From IMG/VR virus record IMGVR_UViG_3300020204_000412, positions 1 to 22,372 of that record: 22,372 nucleotides of DNA; one strand, 5' to 3'. Position 1 is the stretch's first letter. Each line of letters opens with the position of its first letter. Of the stretch, positions 5,263 through 12,471 are shown piece after piece. The notes under the pieces were generated by a model. That model ran no database searches, had not been told where the DNA came from, and was given only the letters and a program-made list of their open reading frames with translations. The stretch comes from a virus. Both the position numbers and the translations under genes were made by a program.

Positions 5263-7695
5263 ATGTCATTACAAATTAAAGGTAAATTTATCTCGAATGA
5301 AGCCGTTGACGGCTCCAAGATTAAGCTCCGTCAAGGCGAAGCTCTTCGCGCCATTGACGAAAATGGCATAGAAATTGAGTTGCTCAAGATTGGCCCCAAC
5401 GGCGAAGTACTTGCCAATGGCGACGAATTGGCACTTGCTGCAGACTTGGACGCAGAAGTAGTACGCGCCCAGGCCGCAGAAGCTGTTCTCCAAGCCGAGA
5501 TTGACGCAGAAGAAGCGGCCCGTGCTGCCGCTGTTTCAGCCGAAGCGAGTGCACGTCAATCTGCAGATACCACCCTCCAGGCCAACATTGACGCCGAGGC
5601 AGCCGCCCGCGCAGCTGCAGTCGCAGCCGAAGCAGCAGCACGCACAGCCGCAGTTGCCGCTGAGCAAGCAGCCCGCGAAGCCGCAGACCTCGCACTCCAG
5701 GCTAACATTGATGCCGAAGCTGCAGCCCGCGCCGCAGCTGTTTCTAGCGAAGCAGCATCCAGAGCAGCGGCCGACTCGGCTCTCTCCGCTCGTTTGGACA
5801 TCGTTGAAGGTTCAGGCGAAGGCTCGGTAGCCAAAGCCGAATCCGACGCTAAGGCCTACGCCGACCAGAAAATCGCTGACTTGGTCAACTCTGCCCCTGC
5901 AGTCCTCGACACCCTTAAAGAGTTGTCCGACGCGATTGGCGGAGACCAGAACTTCGCAGCTACCATCGCAGGCCAAATCGGCGACGTTCAAGACAATGTA
6001 GACGCCGAAGAAGCCCGCGCTCTTGCAGCTGAGCAGGCCCTCCAGTCGGACATTGATGCCGAAGAAGCAGCTCGCATTGCAGCCGTCTCTGCAGAAGAAG
6101 CTAGAGCACTTGCAGCCGAGGCAGCCCTCTCTGCATCCATCGCATCTGAAGCTTCCTCACGCGCTTCTGCCATCTCTGCTGAAGCCAGCGCACGCCAAGC
6201 AGCTGACACCTCCTTGCAAGCAAACATTGACGCTGAGTCCGCAGCTCGCGTAGCCGCAGTCTCCGCTGAAGCTACTGCTCGCCAGGCAGCCGACGCCGCA
6301 CTGCAAGCCTCCATCACCGCCTTGGAAGAGTCCATTGGACAATCCCTGGCTGACCAAGTCAATGCTCTCGAAGTTGCATTGGCAGCAGAAGAGGCAGCTC
6401 GCGCTGCAGCAGATTCTACGCTGACCTCTAACCTTGCAGCTGAAGTTTCCCGTGCTCAGGCCGCTGAAGCAGCTCTTCAGTCAGAGCTCGACGCCGAAGA
6501 AGCTCGTGCAGCAGCCGCAGAAGCAGCCCTCGCTCAAGACATTGCCGACGAAGAGTCTGCACGCATCGCTGCAGTCGCAGGCGAAGCTGCCGCTCGTGCC
6601 GCTGCAGACTCCGCACTGCAAGGTTCTATCGACGCAGAAGTTGCCGCACGCGCTGCTGCAGTATCCAGCGAAGCTTCGGCACGCGCCGCAGCTGACTCAA
6701 CTCTCCAGAGCAATATCGACGCCGAAGCTGCATCCAGAATCGCAGGCGACGCAGCAACCCTTGCTTCCGCAAACAGCTATACCGATAGCCAAGTTGCAGC
6801 CTTGGTTGACGCTGCTCCTGCCCTGCTCAACACCCTGAAAGAACTCAGCGACGCACTGGGCGGAGATGAGAACTTTGCTACGACAATTGCAGGCAACATC
6901 GCAGCAGTACAGGCAGAAGTTGACGCAGAAGAAGTTCGCGCAGCCGCAGCCGAAGCTACACTCCAGTCCAACATTGATGCAGAAGCTGCAGCAAGAGTAG
7001 CCGCAGTCTCGGCTGAGCAGGCTCGTGCAGAAGCTGCAGAAGCCCTGAAGTTGAACAAAGCTGGCGGAGAAATGTCCGGCGAGTTGGTAATGAACAACGC
7101 CGACCTCAAGGTGAAAAATCCTTCCGGCCAGGTCGTTGCTCATTTCGACGCTTCCGAGTCCAGCGCAGTCTTTGGTGTTGTCTCAGCTAACACTCTCTCG
7201 ACAGAGATGGCAGGCGGAGCAATCAAGGTCGAAGCAGGCGTAAACCTCGGCGGAGCTCAGACCTTCATCGGTGCAGGCTTCATTAACTTGCAGGAAAGCA
7301 ACGGCTCTGCCGCAATGCCTACCCTGGCTAAGCATGCAGCTCCCAAGGCATACGTTGACCAGGAAGTCGCAGCTGAAGCCGCAGCCCGTGCATCTGCAGA
7401 CTCAGGCCATAACAGCCGAATCTCTGCCCTCGAAGCACGCGAATTCCGCCACGTCAAACGTACCCTCACAAGCACAGACATCAGCAACGGTTACATCGCA
7501 CTCGACCACGTAGTTGTATCCAAGTCAATCGTAGCTTCGGTTGGCCGTCTGATGATTCACGAGGGAGCAACGGAAGACTTCACTGTCTCGACAGTTGGAG
7601 GCGTCAGCCGCATGACCTTCCTCAACTCGCTGGTTCACCCAGGAAATGAGGCACTCAGCGCAGGCGATGTGGTTTACGTGCAATACCTCGCTTAA
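5263..7695 (+). CDS. Ala-rich coiled-coil tail fibre
   Basis: An 810-residue protein with AGGAG upstream of ATG 5263. After a 60-residue N-terminal domain (probably the particle attachment end) comes a shaft, about residues 65-590, made of Ala-rich repeats such as LQANIDAEAAARAAAVSAE. Units of 29 residues, sometimes 40, recur; the 11-residue sub-step suggests hendecad coiled coil, as in trimeric fibre shafts. The shaft is broken twice, about residues 197-240 and 505-550, by a common fibre motif (SAPAVLDTLKEL, GGDQNF), so the halves are about 308 residues apart. Residues 595-700 are a globular region opening with LNKAGGEMSGEL, and residues about 715-810 are the tip domain shared with the 4830 product. 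It probably binds the host surface or spaces a receptor-binding tip. It contains no peptidase or chaperone motif. Confidence 0.85.
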   Translation: MSLQIKGKFISNEAVDGSKIKLRQGEALRAIDENGIEIELLKIGPNGEVLANGDELALAADLDAEVVRAQAAEAVLQAEIDAEEAARAAAVSAEASARQSADTTLQANIDAEAAARAAAVAAEAAARTAAVAAEQAAREAADLALQANIDAEAAARAAAVSSEAASRAAADSALSARLDIVEGSGEGSVAKAESDAKAYADQKIADLVNSAPAVLDTLKELSDAIGGDQNFAATIAGQIGDVQDNVDAEEARALAAEQALQSDIDAEEAARIAAVSAEEARALAAEAALSASIASEASSRASAISAEASARQAADTSLQANIDAESAARVAAVSAEATARQAADAALQASITALEESIGQSLADQVNALEVALAAEEAARAAADSTLTSNLAAEVSRAQAAEAALQSELDAEEARAAAAEAALAQDIADEESARIAAVAGEAAARAAADSALQGSIDAEVAARAAAVSSEASARAAADSTLQSNIDAEAASRIAGDAATLASANSYTDSQVAALVDAAPALLNTLKELSDALGGDENFATTIAGNIAAVQAEVDAEEVRAAAAEATLQSNIDAEAAARVAAVSAEQARAEAAEALKLNKAGGEMSGELVMNNADLKVKNPSGQVVAHFDASESSAVFGVVSANTLSTEMAGGAIKVEAGVNLGGAQTFIGAGFINLQESNGSAAMPTLAKHAAPKAYVDQEVAAEAAARASADSGHNSRISALEAREFRHVKRTLTSTDISNGYIALDHVVVSKSIVASVGRLMIHEGATEDFTVSTVGGVSRMTFLNSLVHPGNEALSAGDVVYVQYLA
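5455..7050 (+). repeat. Coding repeats of the fibre shaft
   Basis: DNA encoding the Ala-rich shaft: degenerate 87-nt (29-residue) units with many GCA/GCC/GCT runs and recurring CTCCAG...AACATTGACGC phrases. Copies differ mainly at silent positions, so they are maintained as protein, and may recombine. Confidence 0.7.
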
Positions 7696-7711
7696 TAGAT
7701 AGGAGAGTTCC

Positions 7712-8572
7712 ATGGCCTTTCTGGACGGATTCGCAAGAAAGCTAGGAGTGCTTGAATACAAGGGCACATGGAACGCCTCCACTAATACGCCTACCCTCTC
7801 AAACGCTACAGGCAAAAAGGGCCAATACTACGTCTGCTCCACTTCCGGGAAAGCCTTCCTGGAGGCGGATGCAGGCGATTGGCTTATTCACAATGGTACC
7901 GAATGGCAGCGTTTGGACCTCATGGACAAGAGTTCCATAGCGCCAGCCAACACAGTCTACGAGTCGAACTCGCAGGTCTACGCCGACGGCGCAGTCCCGA
8001 TTGCCGACCCGAAAGGCCGCGAAGGCTGGTACTTCAAAAACGCTAGCCAGGGACAGAAAATCAATTGGTACTTCTTTAGTTATACACAACAAACCGTGCA
8101 GTTCGGACAGGTAAGTTCGTTCTGGGCTGTCGTGACAGTCTACAAGACCCGGTTACCCTTTCTATCGCTCTACACTCTTCCGCAGGCCGACGCGCTGAAT
8201 GCAGCCTCCTGGTACCGCTCCCGCGTGTCCTACACCGGAATGGACCCGGCGGTGCCAGGAACCTATCTCCTGCACGTCGGAGCAGACCCGGGAGTATTCC
8301 CTGGCCTGCAGCGCATCCCTCTGACCCGCGAGCCTTCTTCGACGCGGGGCCCGGAAGGCGCTACCGAAGTCGTGATGACTGTGGCTTTTTCGACAGACTC
8401 AGGTGCCTCGGCGAACACCGTAGAGCTGGTCTGTCCTCACGTCAGTTTCCAGAACAACGGAGTTAATTTCCGAATCCAATCCAGTATGACCATCGAGCAG
8501 GCTAAGACTAATGTCGAAAAGCTTGAGGCCAAAGTACTAGAATTAGAGAGAAGACTAGCAGCTCTCGAGTAG
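7712..8572 (+). CDS. Fibre-associated virion protein
   Basis: A 286-residue protein, AGGAG upstream of ATG 7712, 16 bases after the fibre gene. Residues about 14-70 match a module widespread in phage fibres: YKGTWNASTNTPTL, then GQYYVCSTSG, GDWLIHNGTEWQRLD. The middle (about 85-255) is a beta-rich domain with many aromatics and no recognised motif. The last 25 residues (VEKLEAKVLELERRLAALE) are a classic heptad coiled coil, which would let it trimerise or bind a coiled-coil partner such as the upstream fibre. It may be a receptor-binding tip or fibre connector. No chaperone or endosialidase motif is seen. Confidence 0.65.
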   Translation: MAFLDGFARKLGVLEYKGTWNASTNTPTLSNATGKKGQYYVCSTSGKAFLEADAGDWLIHNGTEWQRLDLMDKSSIAPANTVYESNSQVYADGAVPIADPKGREGWYFKNASQGQKINWYFFSYTQQTVQFGQVSSFWAVVTVYKTRLPFLSLYTLPQADALNAASWYRSRVSYTGMDPAVPGTYLLHVGADPGVFPGLQRIPLTREPSSTRGPEGATEVVMTVAFSTDSGASANTVELVCPHVSFQNNGVNFRIQSSMTIEQAKTNVEKLEAKVLELERRLAALE

Positions 8573-8575
8573 GAC

Positions 8576-8604
8576 TTGACCTGCTGGCCAGCCTTTGCTA
8601 TACT
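8576..8604 (+). promoter_or_regulatory. Strong sigma70 promoter for the reductase-terminase-portal block
   Basis: TTGACC (8576-8581), exactly 17 bases, then TATACT (8599-8604). It begins four bases after the previous stop. Predicted start is near 8611, giving a leader of about 40 bases before the ribosome site AAAGGAG (8638-8644) of the reductase. Confidence 0.75.
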
Positions 8605-8614
8605 CCAAAAACCA

Positions 8615-8630
8615 CTCTGATTTCGCAGAG
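8615..8630 (+). promoter_or_regulatory. 5' leader hairpin of the reductase mRNA
   Basis: CTCTG (8615-8619) pairs with CAGAG (8626-8630) around ATTTCG, just inside the predicted transcript start. A 5'-terminal stem of this type can protect mRNA from decay. It is far too short to be a cobalamin riboswitch. Confidence 0.45.
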
Positions 8631-8649
8631 ATGGACCAAAGGAGTAAAT

Positions 8650-10503
8650 ATGCAACGGACCGCACAACTTCTTTCTGACCTCGCCTTCTACAGAACCTAC
8701 AGCCAAGTCAAACCAACCAACGGAATCAAGGAAAGCTGGCGAGAAGTAGTCGAACGCTATGAGCAATTTCTTGTCGACAGTCTACACTGGAAACACCACA
8801 ACCTGATTCAAAAAGCGTGCAAGGCAGTAGCAAGTAAACAGATTGTACCATCCATGCGCATGCTACAGTTTGCAGGACCTGGACTTGCCAAGGAAAACAT
8901 AAAGGCATACAATTGTTCTTTCACTGCCATCGAAAGTTTTCAGTCCATTGCAGAAGTTTTTTATGTACTCATGTGTGGAACTGGCGCAGGCTTCTCTGTA
9001 CAGCGCCACCACACATCCCAGCTTCCCAAGATTGAAACTAGTGAATCAACACACATCTTTGTCATTCCTGACTCAAAGGAAGGCTGGTGCGACTCTGTCC
9101 TGGCACTCCTCAACAACCCAAACGTCATCTTCAACTATGACAAGATTCGCCCAAGTGGAGCACGTCTTTCTACAGGAGGTACAGCCTCTGGTCCAGAAGC
9201 ACTTCGGGAAATGCATCACCGTGTCAGGCCAATCCTCAATCAAGCACTGGGACGCCAACTCCGTCCACTGGAAGTCCACGACATCATCTGCCACATCGCA
9301 AACTGCGTCGTCGTAGGCGGTGTCCGCAGAGCTGCACTTATCTCCCTCTTCGACCGTACAGACAAGGAAATGCTTTACGCCAAGGTCGGTTCCTGGTGGG
9401 AACGCAATCCGCAGCGTGCACGTGCCAACAACTCAGCTGTCCTCATTCACGGCGAGACAACCCGTGAGGAGTTTGACCATGTACTCAACATGTGCCTCGA
9501 GTCCAAGTCCGGCGAACCAGGAATCTTCTGGACACACGACAAGGACTATGGAGTGAATCCATGCGCCGAGATTAGTCTGCAATCTCAAGGACTTTGCAAT
9601 CTGACTGAAATCAATGCAGCCGTCTGTACAAACGAGTTCGACTTTGTTCAAGCTGCCTACTACGCTACTGTACTCGGAACCTTCCAGGCATCGCTGACCA
9701 ACTTCACCTACGTCAATCCACGCTGGAAAAAGGTCGCAGAAGAAGATGCACTGCTTGGTGTATCCATCACAGGCCAGGCCCAGAATTGGCAAGGCATGCA
9801 GAGTTGGGACATTGCAGAAGTGGCAGATATGACTAGGCTTTGGAACTTTGAACTAGCCAAAGACCTGGGAATCAATCCTGCAGCCCGAATAACGACCACC
9901 AAGCCCTCTGGTACAACCTCGACAGTGTTGTGTACTACGGCAGGCATACACGGTGCCTATGCGCCCCATTACCTGCGTAGAGTGCGTATCGCCAAGGACG
10001 ACCCCATGGCAATCTATCTTCAGCAGAAATTGCCCCCAGAATTAGTAGAGGAAGACCAATTTCAGCCGTCTCTTTTGTGCATCGGTTTACCAATCAAGAT
10101 GTCGGGCATCGTAGCCAGCGAAGAATCCTGCATTGACCAGCTCGAGCGTTCCAAGTTTGTACACCAGAATTGGATTAAGCCAGGACACAACCGAGGACCC
10201 AATACACACAATGTCTCCCTGACCTGCTACTACAAGGACGGCGAGGACAACGAGAGGCTCAAGGATTGGATGTGGGAAAACCGCAATTCCTATTCAGGAA
10301 TCTCCCTGCTTCCACAGGATACGCACACCTACATTCAAGCCCCATACGAAGCAATCTCTGAGGACCGCTTCAAGGAACTCGAGTCAAAAGTCCTTGCAAT
10401 TGACCTGGACTTAGGAGAGATTCGCTACTGGACAGACTACGATTCACGCCAAGAAGTATCCGGTTGTGAGGGAACCCTTTGCAGTCTGCCTGAGAAAGGT
10501 TGA
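8650..10503 (+). CDS. nrdJ: Adenosylcobalamin-dependent (class II) ribonucleotide reductase
   Basis: A 617-residue single-chain reductase that makes deoxynucleotides for phage DNA. It aligns by eye with the monomeric class II enzyme of Lactobacillus leichmannii (about 739 residues). The key residues are present: Cys89 in YNCSF and Cys316 in GLCNL (the redox pair), NPCAEIS (303-309) with the thiyl Cys305 and Glu307, and Cys606/Cys611 in the C-terminal tail (CEGTLC), which re-reduces the active site. Other family stretches are GTGAGFSVQ (110-118), GGTASGP (176-182) and VVGGVRR (221-227). The protein is shorter than the bacterial model and lacks an insertion just before NPCAE. No class I or class III subunit is seen. 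It has its own promoter and its stop abuts the next start. B12 must come from the host or environment. Confidence 0.93.
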   Translation: MQRTAQLLSDLAFYRTYSQVKPTNGIKESWREVVERYEQFLVDSLHWKHHNLIQKACKAVASKQIVPSMRMLQFAGPGLAKENIKAYNCSFTAIESFQSIAEVFYVLMCGTGAGFSVQRHHTSQLPKIETSESTHIFVIPDSKEGWCDSVLALLNNPNVIFNYDKIRPSGARLSTGGTASGPEALREMHHRVRPILNQALGRQLRPLEVHDIICHIANCVVVGGVRRAALISLFDRTDKEMLYAKVGSWWERNPQRARANNSAVLIHGETTREEFDHVLNMCLESKSGEPGIFWTHDKDYGVNPCAEISLQSQGLCNLTEINAAVCTNEFDFVQAAYYATVLGTFQASLTNFTYVNPRWKKVAEEDALLGVSITGQAQNWQGMQSWDIAEVADMTRLWNFELAKDLGINPAARITTTKPSGTTSTVLCTTAGIHGAYAPHYLRRVRIAKDDPMAIYLQQKLPPELVEEDQFQPSLLCIGLPIKMSGIVASEESCIDQLERSKFVHQNWIKPGHNRGPNTHNVSLTCYYKDGEDNERLKDWMWENRNSYSGISLLPQDTHTYIQAPYEAISEDRFKELESKVLAIDLDLGEIRYWTDYDSRQEVSGCEGTLCSLPEKG

Positions 10504-10704
10504 ATGAGCGAACAGCCAAAACAAGTTCTTCTTATTTACATCAACTCCTTCATTCATTGGGTCGGGTACTACGCAGTACTCGGCCTCATCCATTCCTACA
10601 GCGTGGTTCCAGGTTGGATTATATTTCTGCTTGGCATCTTCGGCATCCTCATTTTGCCTCCCATTTTTCGTATAGCCAACAAAGGAGAAGAAGACGATGA
10701 GTGA
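10504..10704 (+). CDS. Small two-helix membrane protein (holin candidate)
   Basis: A 66-residue protein whose ATG follows the reductase stop directly. Two hydrophobic segments (about 8-30 and 33-55, the second with IIFLLGIFGILIL) are joined by a short Ser/Pro turn, and the end is acidic and basic (NKGEEDDE). Small proteins with two membrane spans and a charged tail are typical class II holins, and T7-type phages keep their holin near the terminase genes. No endolysin or spanin is certain nearby, so holin remains an inference; a membrane-associated accessory is possible. The stop overlaps the TerL start (ATGAGTGA). Confidence 0.5.
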   Translation: MSEQPKQVLLIYINSFIHWVGYYAVLGLIHSYSVVPGWIIFLLGIFGILILPPIFRIANKGEEDDE

Positions 10705-12169
10705 CAAGAACCTCAAGAAGATGGCCTTGGCATTGCGCAGGCTTGACAAGCTTGAGCGTAGTGCAGCCATTGACCCACATAATCTTGAAGCTAAGCCCAG
10801 CCACAAACAACAACAAATCCTTGAGTCACTTGGCCAACATAAGATTACGATTGTTCGCGGCGGTAACCAAAGCTCGAAGACCACGCTCGGCGCACGTACA
10901 TTCAGCTGGATGCTCAGCGAGACTCACCCAAACTGGCAACGTCCCGCAGAGTGGGGACAGGAGCGCCTCCAGATTCTAGTCCTCGGCAAGAGCGGTAAGA
11001 TTATTGAGGAATCACTCTACTACCGTATCAAGAGTTACATCGACCCATCAGAGCTGCACGAATTCCGAGCAGGAAACATCCTTCAGAAAGTCATCCACAA
11101 ACCTACTGGTAACACAATCCTTTTCCAGTCCTATGAGAACGTCAACCAGGCCCGCGAGCGTATCCAGTCCTATACCGCCCATGCAGTTTGGATTGACGAA
11201 ATGCCCAACTCGCTTGAACTTTTCAGTGAAGCCTTGCGTCGTATCCAGGCACGCGATGGCTATTTCTGGGCCACCTTTACACCCCTAATCGTAAACAATG
11301 AGATACGAAGCTTCTGTGACCATTTACCCGAAACGCAGGGCAAGATGTTCAAAATTCACATGTTCGACAACCCACTCTACACTGTAGAAAAGCAAGCCAA
11401 GATTCTCGAGGAAATGGCTCTGTACCCAGAACATGTACGCAGATGCCGTCTCGAGGGCGAATGGATGAGCGTGGAGAACGCCGTCTACTTCTTTGACTCA
11501 GACTCCATGGTACGTGACTTGCCGCCTCACTACAGCCCGGCCTGGCGTCACGTCGAGTCCTCTGACCCTGCCGCACGCAGCGCCCACGGCCTAACCATCT
11601 GGGCCGAAGACCCAAACTCCGGCATCTGGTATTGTGTTCGTGCAGAGTATCTATCCGGCCTTAGAGATACAGACGAGTATGTCATAGCTGTCAAGCAACG
11701 TACGCAAAACCTAAATATCACCAGGCGTATCTATGACTCTGCCTGTCCCTGGTATGCCGACATCGCAGTCAAGCACGGATTGACCTACACGCCCGTAACC
11801 AACAAGGCTCACCGTAAGCTAGAAATGATTAAGGCTATGCAGATGGCCCTTGGGCAGCAACTCTTCTTAACCCCCTGGTGCCAGGACCTCGTGGCCGAGT
11901 TTACCAACATGCATTGGTCAGACACATCAGACAACAAGATTGCCAAGAGCCACAAGTATCACCTTCACGATTCAGCCGTATACTTCTTAGATTGCAAGCC
12001 AAAGTTTGACGGAGTCGTATTCCAGACGGACTACTGGCACGACATGAGGCAGGCTAATCACCAGCGTAAAGTGGCAGAATACAAGAGTAAAAAGGAAGGC
12101 CCATTACCTCAACGTCAACGCCAAGGCATCCGACATAGGGGCAGAGTCTGGGGTAAACCATGGCGGTAG
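10697..12169 (+). CDS. terL: Terminase large subunit
   Basis: A 490-residue packaging motor and nuclease, with AAAGGAG nine bases ahead of ATG 10697. The ATPase half has a deviant Walker A RGGNQSSKTT (54-63; Lys61), a Walker B VWIDE (164-168; Glu168 catalytic), and the coupling motif WATFTP (191-196). The nuclease half carries the three acidic positions expected for the RNase H-like fold: Asp290 (SSDPA), Asp347 (IYDSA) and Asp425 (HDSAVY). Length fits the family. It acts at the portal to cut and pump DNA, powered by ATP. Upstream it shares a transcript with the reductase and the membrane protein; downstream it overlaps a small frame at 12160 that leads to the portal gene. Confidence 0.93.
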   Translation: MSDKNLKKMALALRRLDKLERSAAIDPHNLEAKPSHKQQQILESLGQHKITIVRGGNQSSKTTLGARTFSWMLSETHPNWQRPAEWGQERLQILVLGKSGKIIEESLYYRIKSYIDPSELHEFRAGNILQKVIHKPTGNTILFQSYENVNQARERIQSYTAHAVWIDEMPNSLELFSEALRRIQARDGYFWATFTPLIVNNEIRSFCDHLPETQGKMFKIHMFDNPLYTVEKQAKILEEMALYPEHVRRCRLEGEWMSVENAVYFFDSDSMVRDLPPHYSPAWRHVESSDPAARSAHGLTIWAEDPNSGIWYCVRAEYLSGLRDTDEYVIAVKQRTQNLNITRRIYDSACPWYADIAVKHGLTYTPVTNKAHRKLEMIKAMQMALGQQLFLTPWCQDLVAEFTNMHWSDTSDNKIAKSHKYHLHDSAVYFLDCKPKFDGVVFQTDYWHDMRQANHQRKVAEYKSKKEGPLPQRQRQGIRHRGRVWGKPWR

Positions 12170-12471
12170 GTTGCTTACTTTTTTCGCTTGTGTTATTCTT
12201 AGTTGCAGGTTTCTATTGGCTTGCAGCTCGACGCATGGTAAGACAGTCCCAGCGACGTCTGCGCCGAGTACGAGAAATACTTCAGTTCAGTCGAGGTAAT
12301 CGAAATGCGCGAGAAAGAATGCGGCTGCGAAAAGTGCAAGGGGAAAGCAAAGAAGTCGGGCAAAGGAATGGCCCTTTCCATCGTTACCGTCCGGCGGCTC
12401 CCAATGCCCGCCCGCAAGGGAACCAAAGGCAAAGAAAAGCCTTAACTAAGATTTACGGAGGCCGAAGATGA
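12160..12471 (+). CDS. Uncertain small membrane-protein frame
   Basis: An open frame of 103 codons starting inside the end of TerL and ending in ATGA with the portal start. The first 22 residues are hydrophobic (CLLFSLVLFLVAGFYWLAA), a plausible membrane anchor or signal. After residue about 24 the sequence becomes Arg-heavy with CGA, AGA, CGG and AGG codons that the neighbours avoid, so this frame is probably not the coding one past about 12240. The phase one base later is open from 12242 to 12445 and has neighbour-like codons. Either a frameshift joins them or two genes overlap. The third phase, starting near TTG 12171, begins as a lipoprotein signal (FLLAC), which also leaves room for an overlapping spanin-like pair. 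Treat this frame as a gene start only. Confidence 0.35.
   Translation: MAVGCLLFSLVLFLVAGFYWLAARRMVRQSQRRLRRVREILQFSRGNRNARERMRLRKVQGESKEVGQRNGPFHRYRPAAPNARPQGNQRQRKALTKIYGGRR
12305..12445 (+). CDS. Small Cys-Lys-rich protein
   Basis: A 46-residue frame, ATG 12305 with GAGG (12293-12296) eight bases ahead. It begins MREKECGCEKCKGKAKK and ends in a basic tail (ARKGTKGKEKP). CGCEKC resembles part of a zinc-binding knuckle. Codons fit the neighbours (GAG, TGC, AAG, ATC, GCC), and the same frame stays coding-like back to 12242 (DVCAEYEKYF, then SSVEVIE), which suggests that the true start lies upstream or in another frame. It lies wholly inside the overlapping frame 12160-12471. Function is unknown. 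Confidence 0.4.
   Translation: MREKECGCEKCKGKAKKSGKGMALSIVTVRRLPMPARKGTKGKEKP

Noticed and set aside
5384-7143. Several long minus-strand and alternate-frame open frames over the Ala-rich fibre
   Set aside because: High GC repeat DNA yields few stops in other frames; these are shadows with no start signals.
5263-7695. Diversity-generating retroelement template or variable repeat
   Set aside because: The differences between repeats are mostly silent and no reverse transcriptase is present in the window.
8605-8649. Cobalamin riboswitch before the B12-dependent reductase
   Set aside because: The leader is only about 40 bases, with one small hairpin and no room for the riboswitch core.
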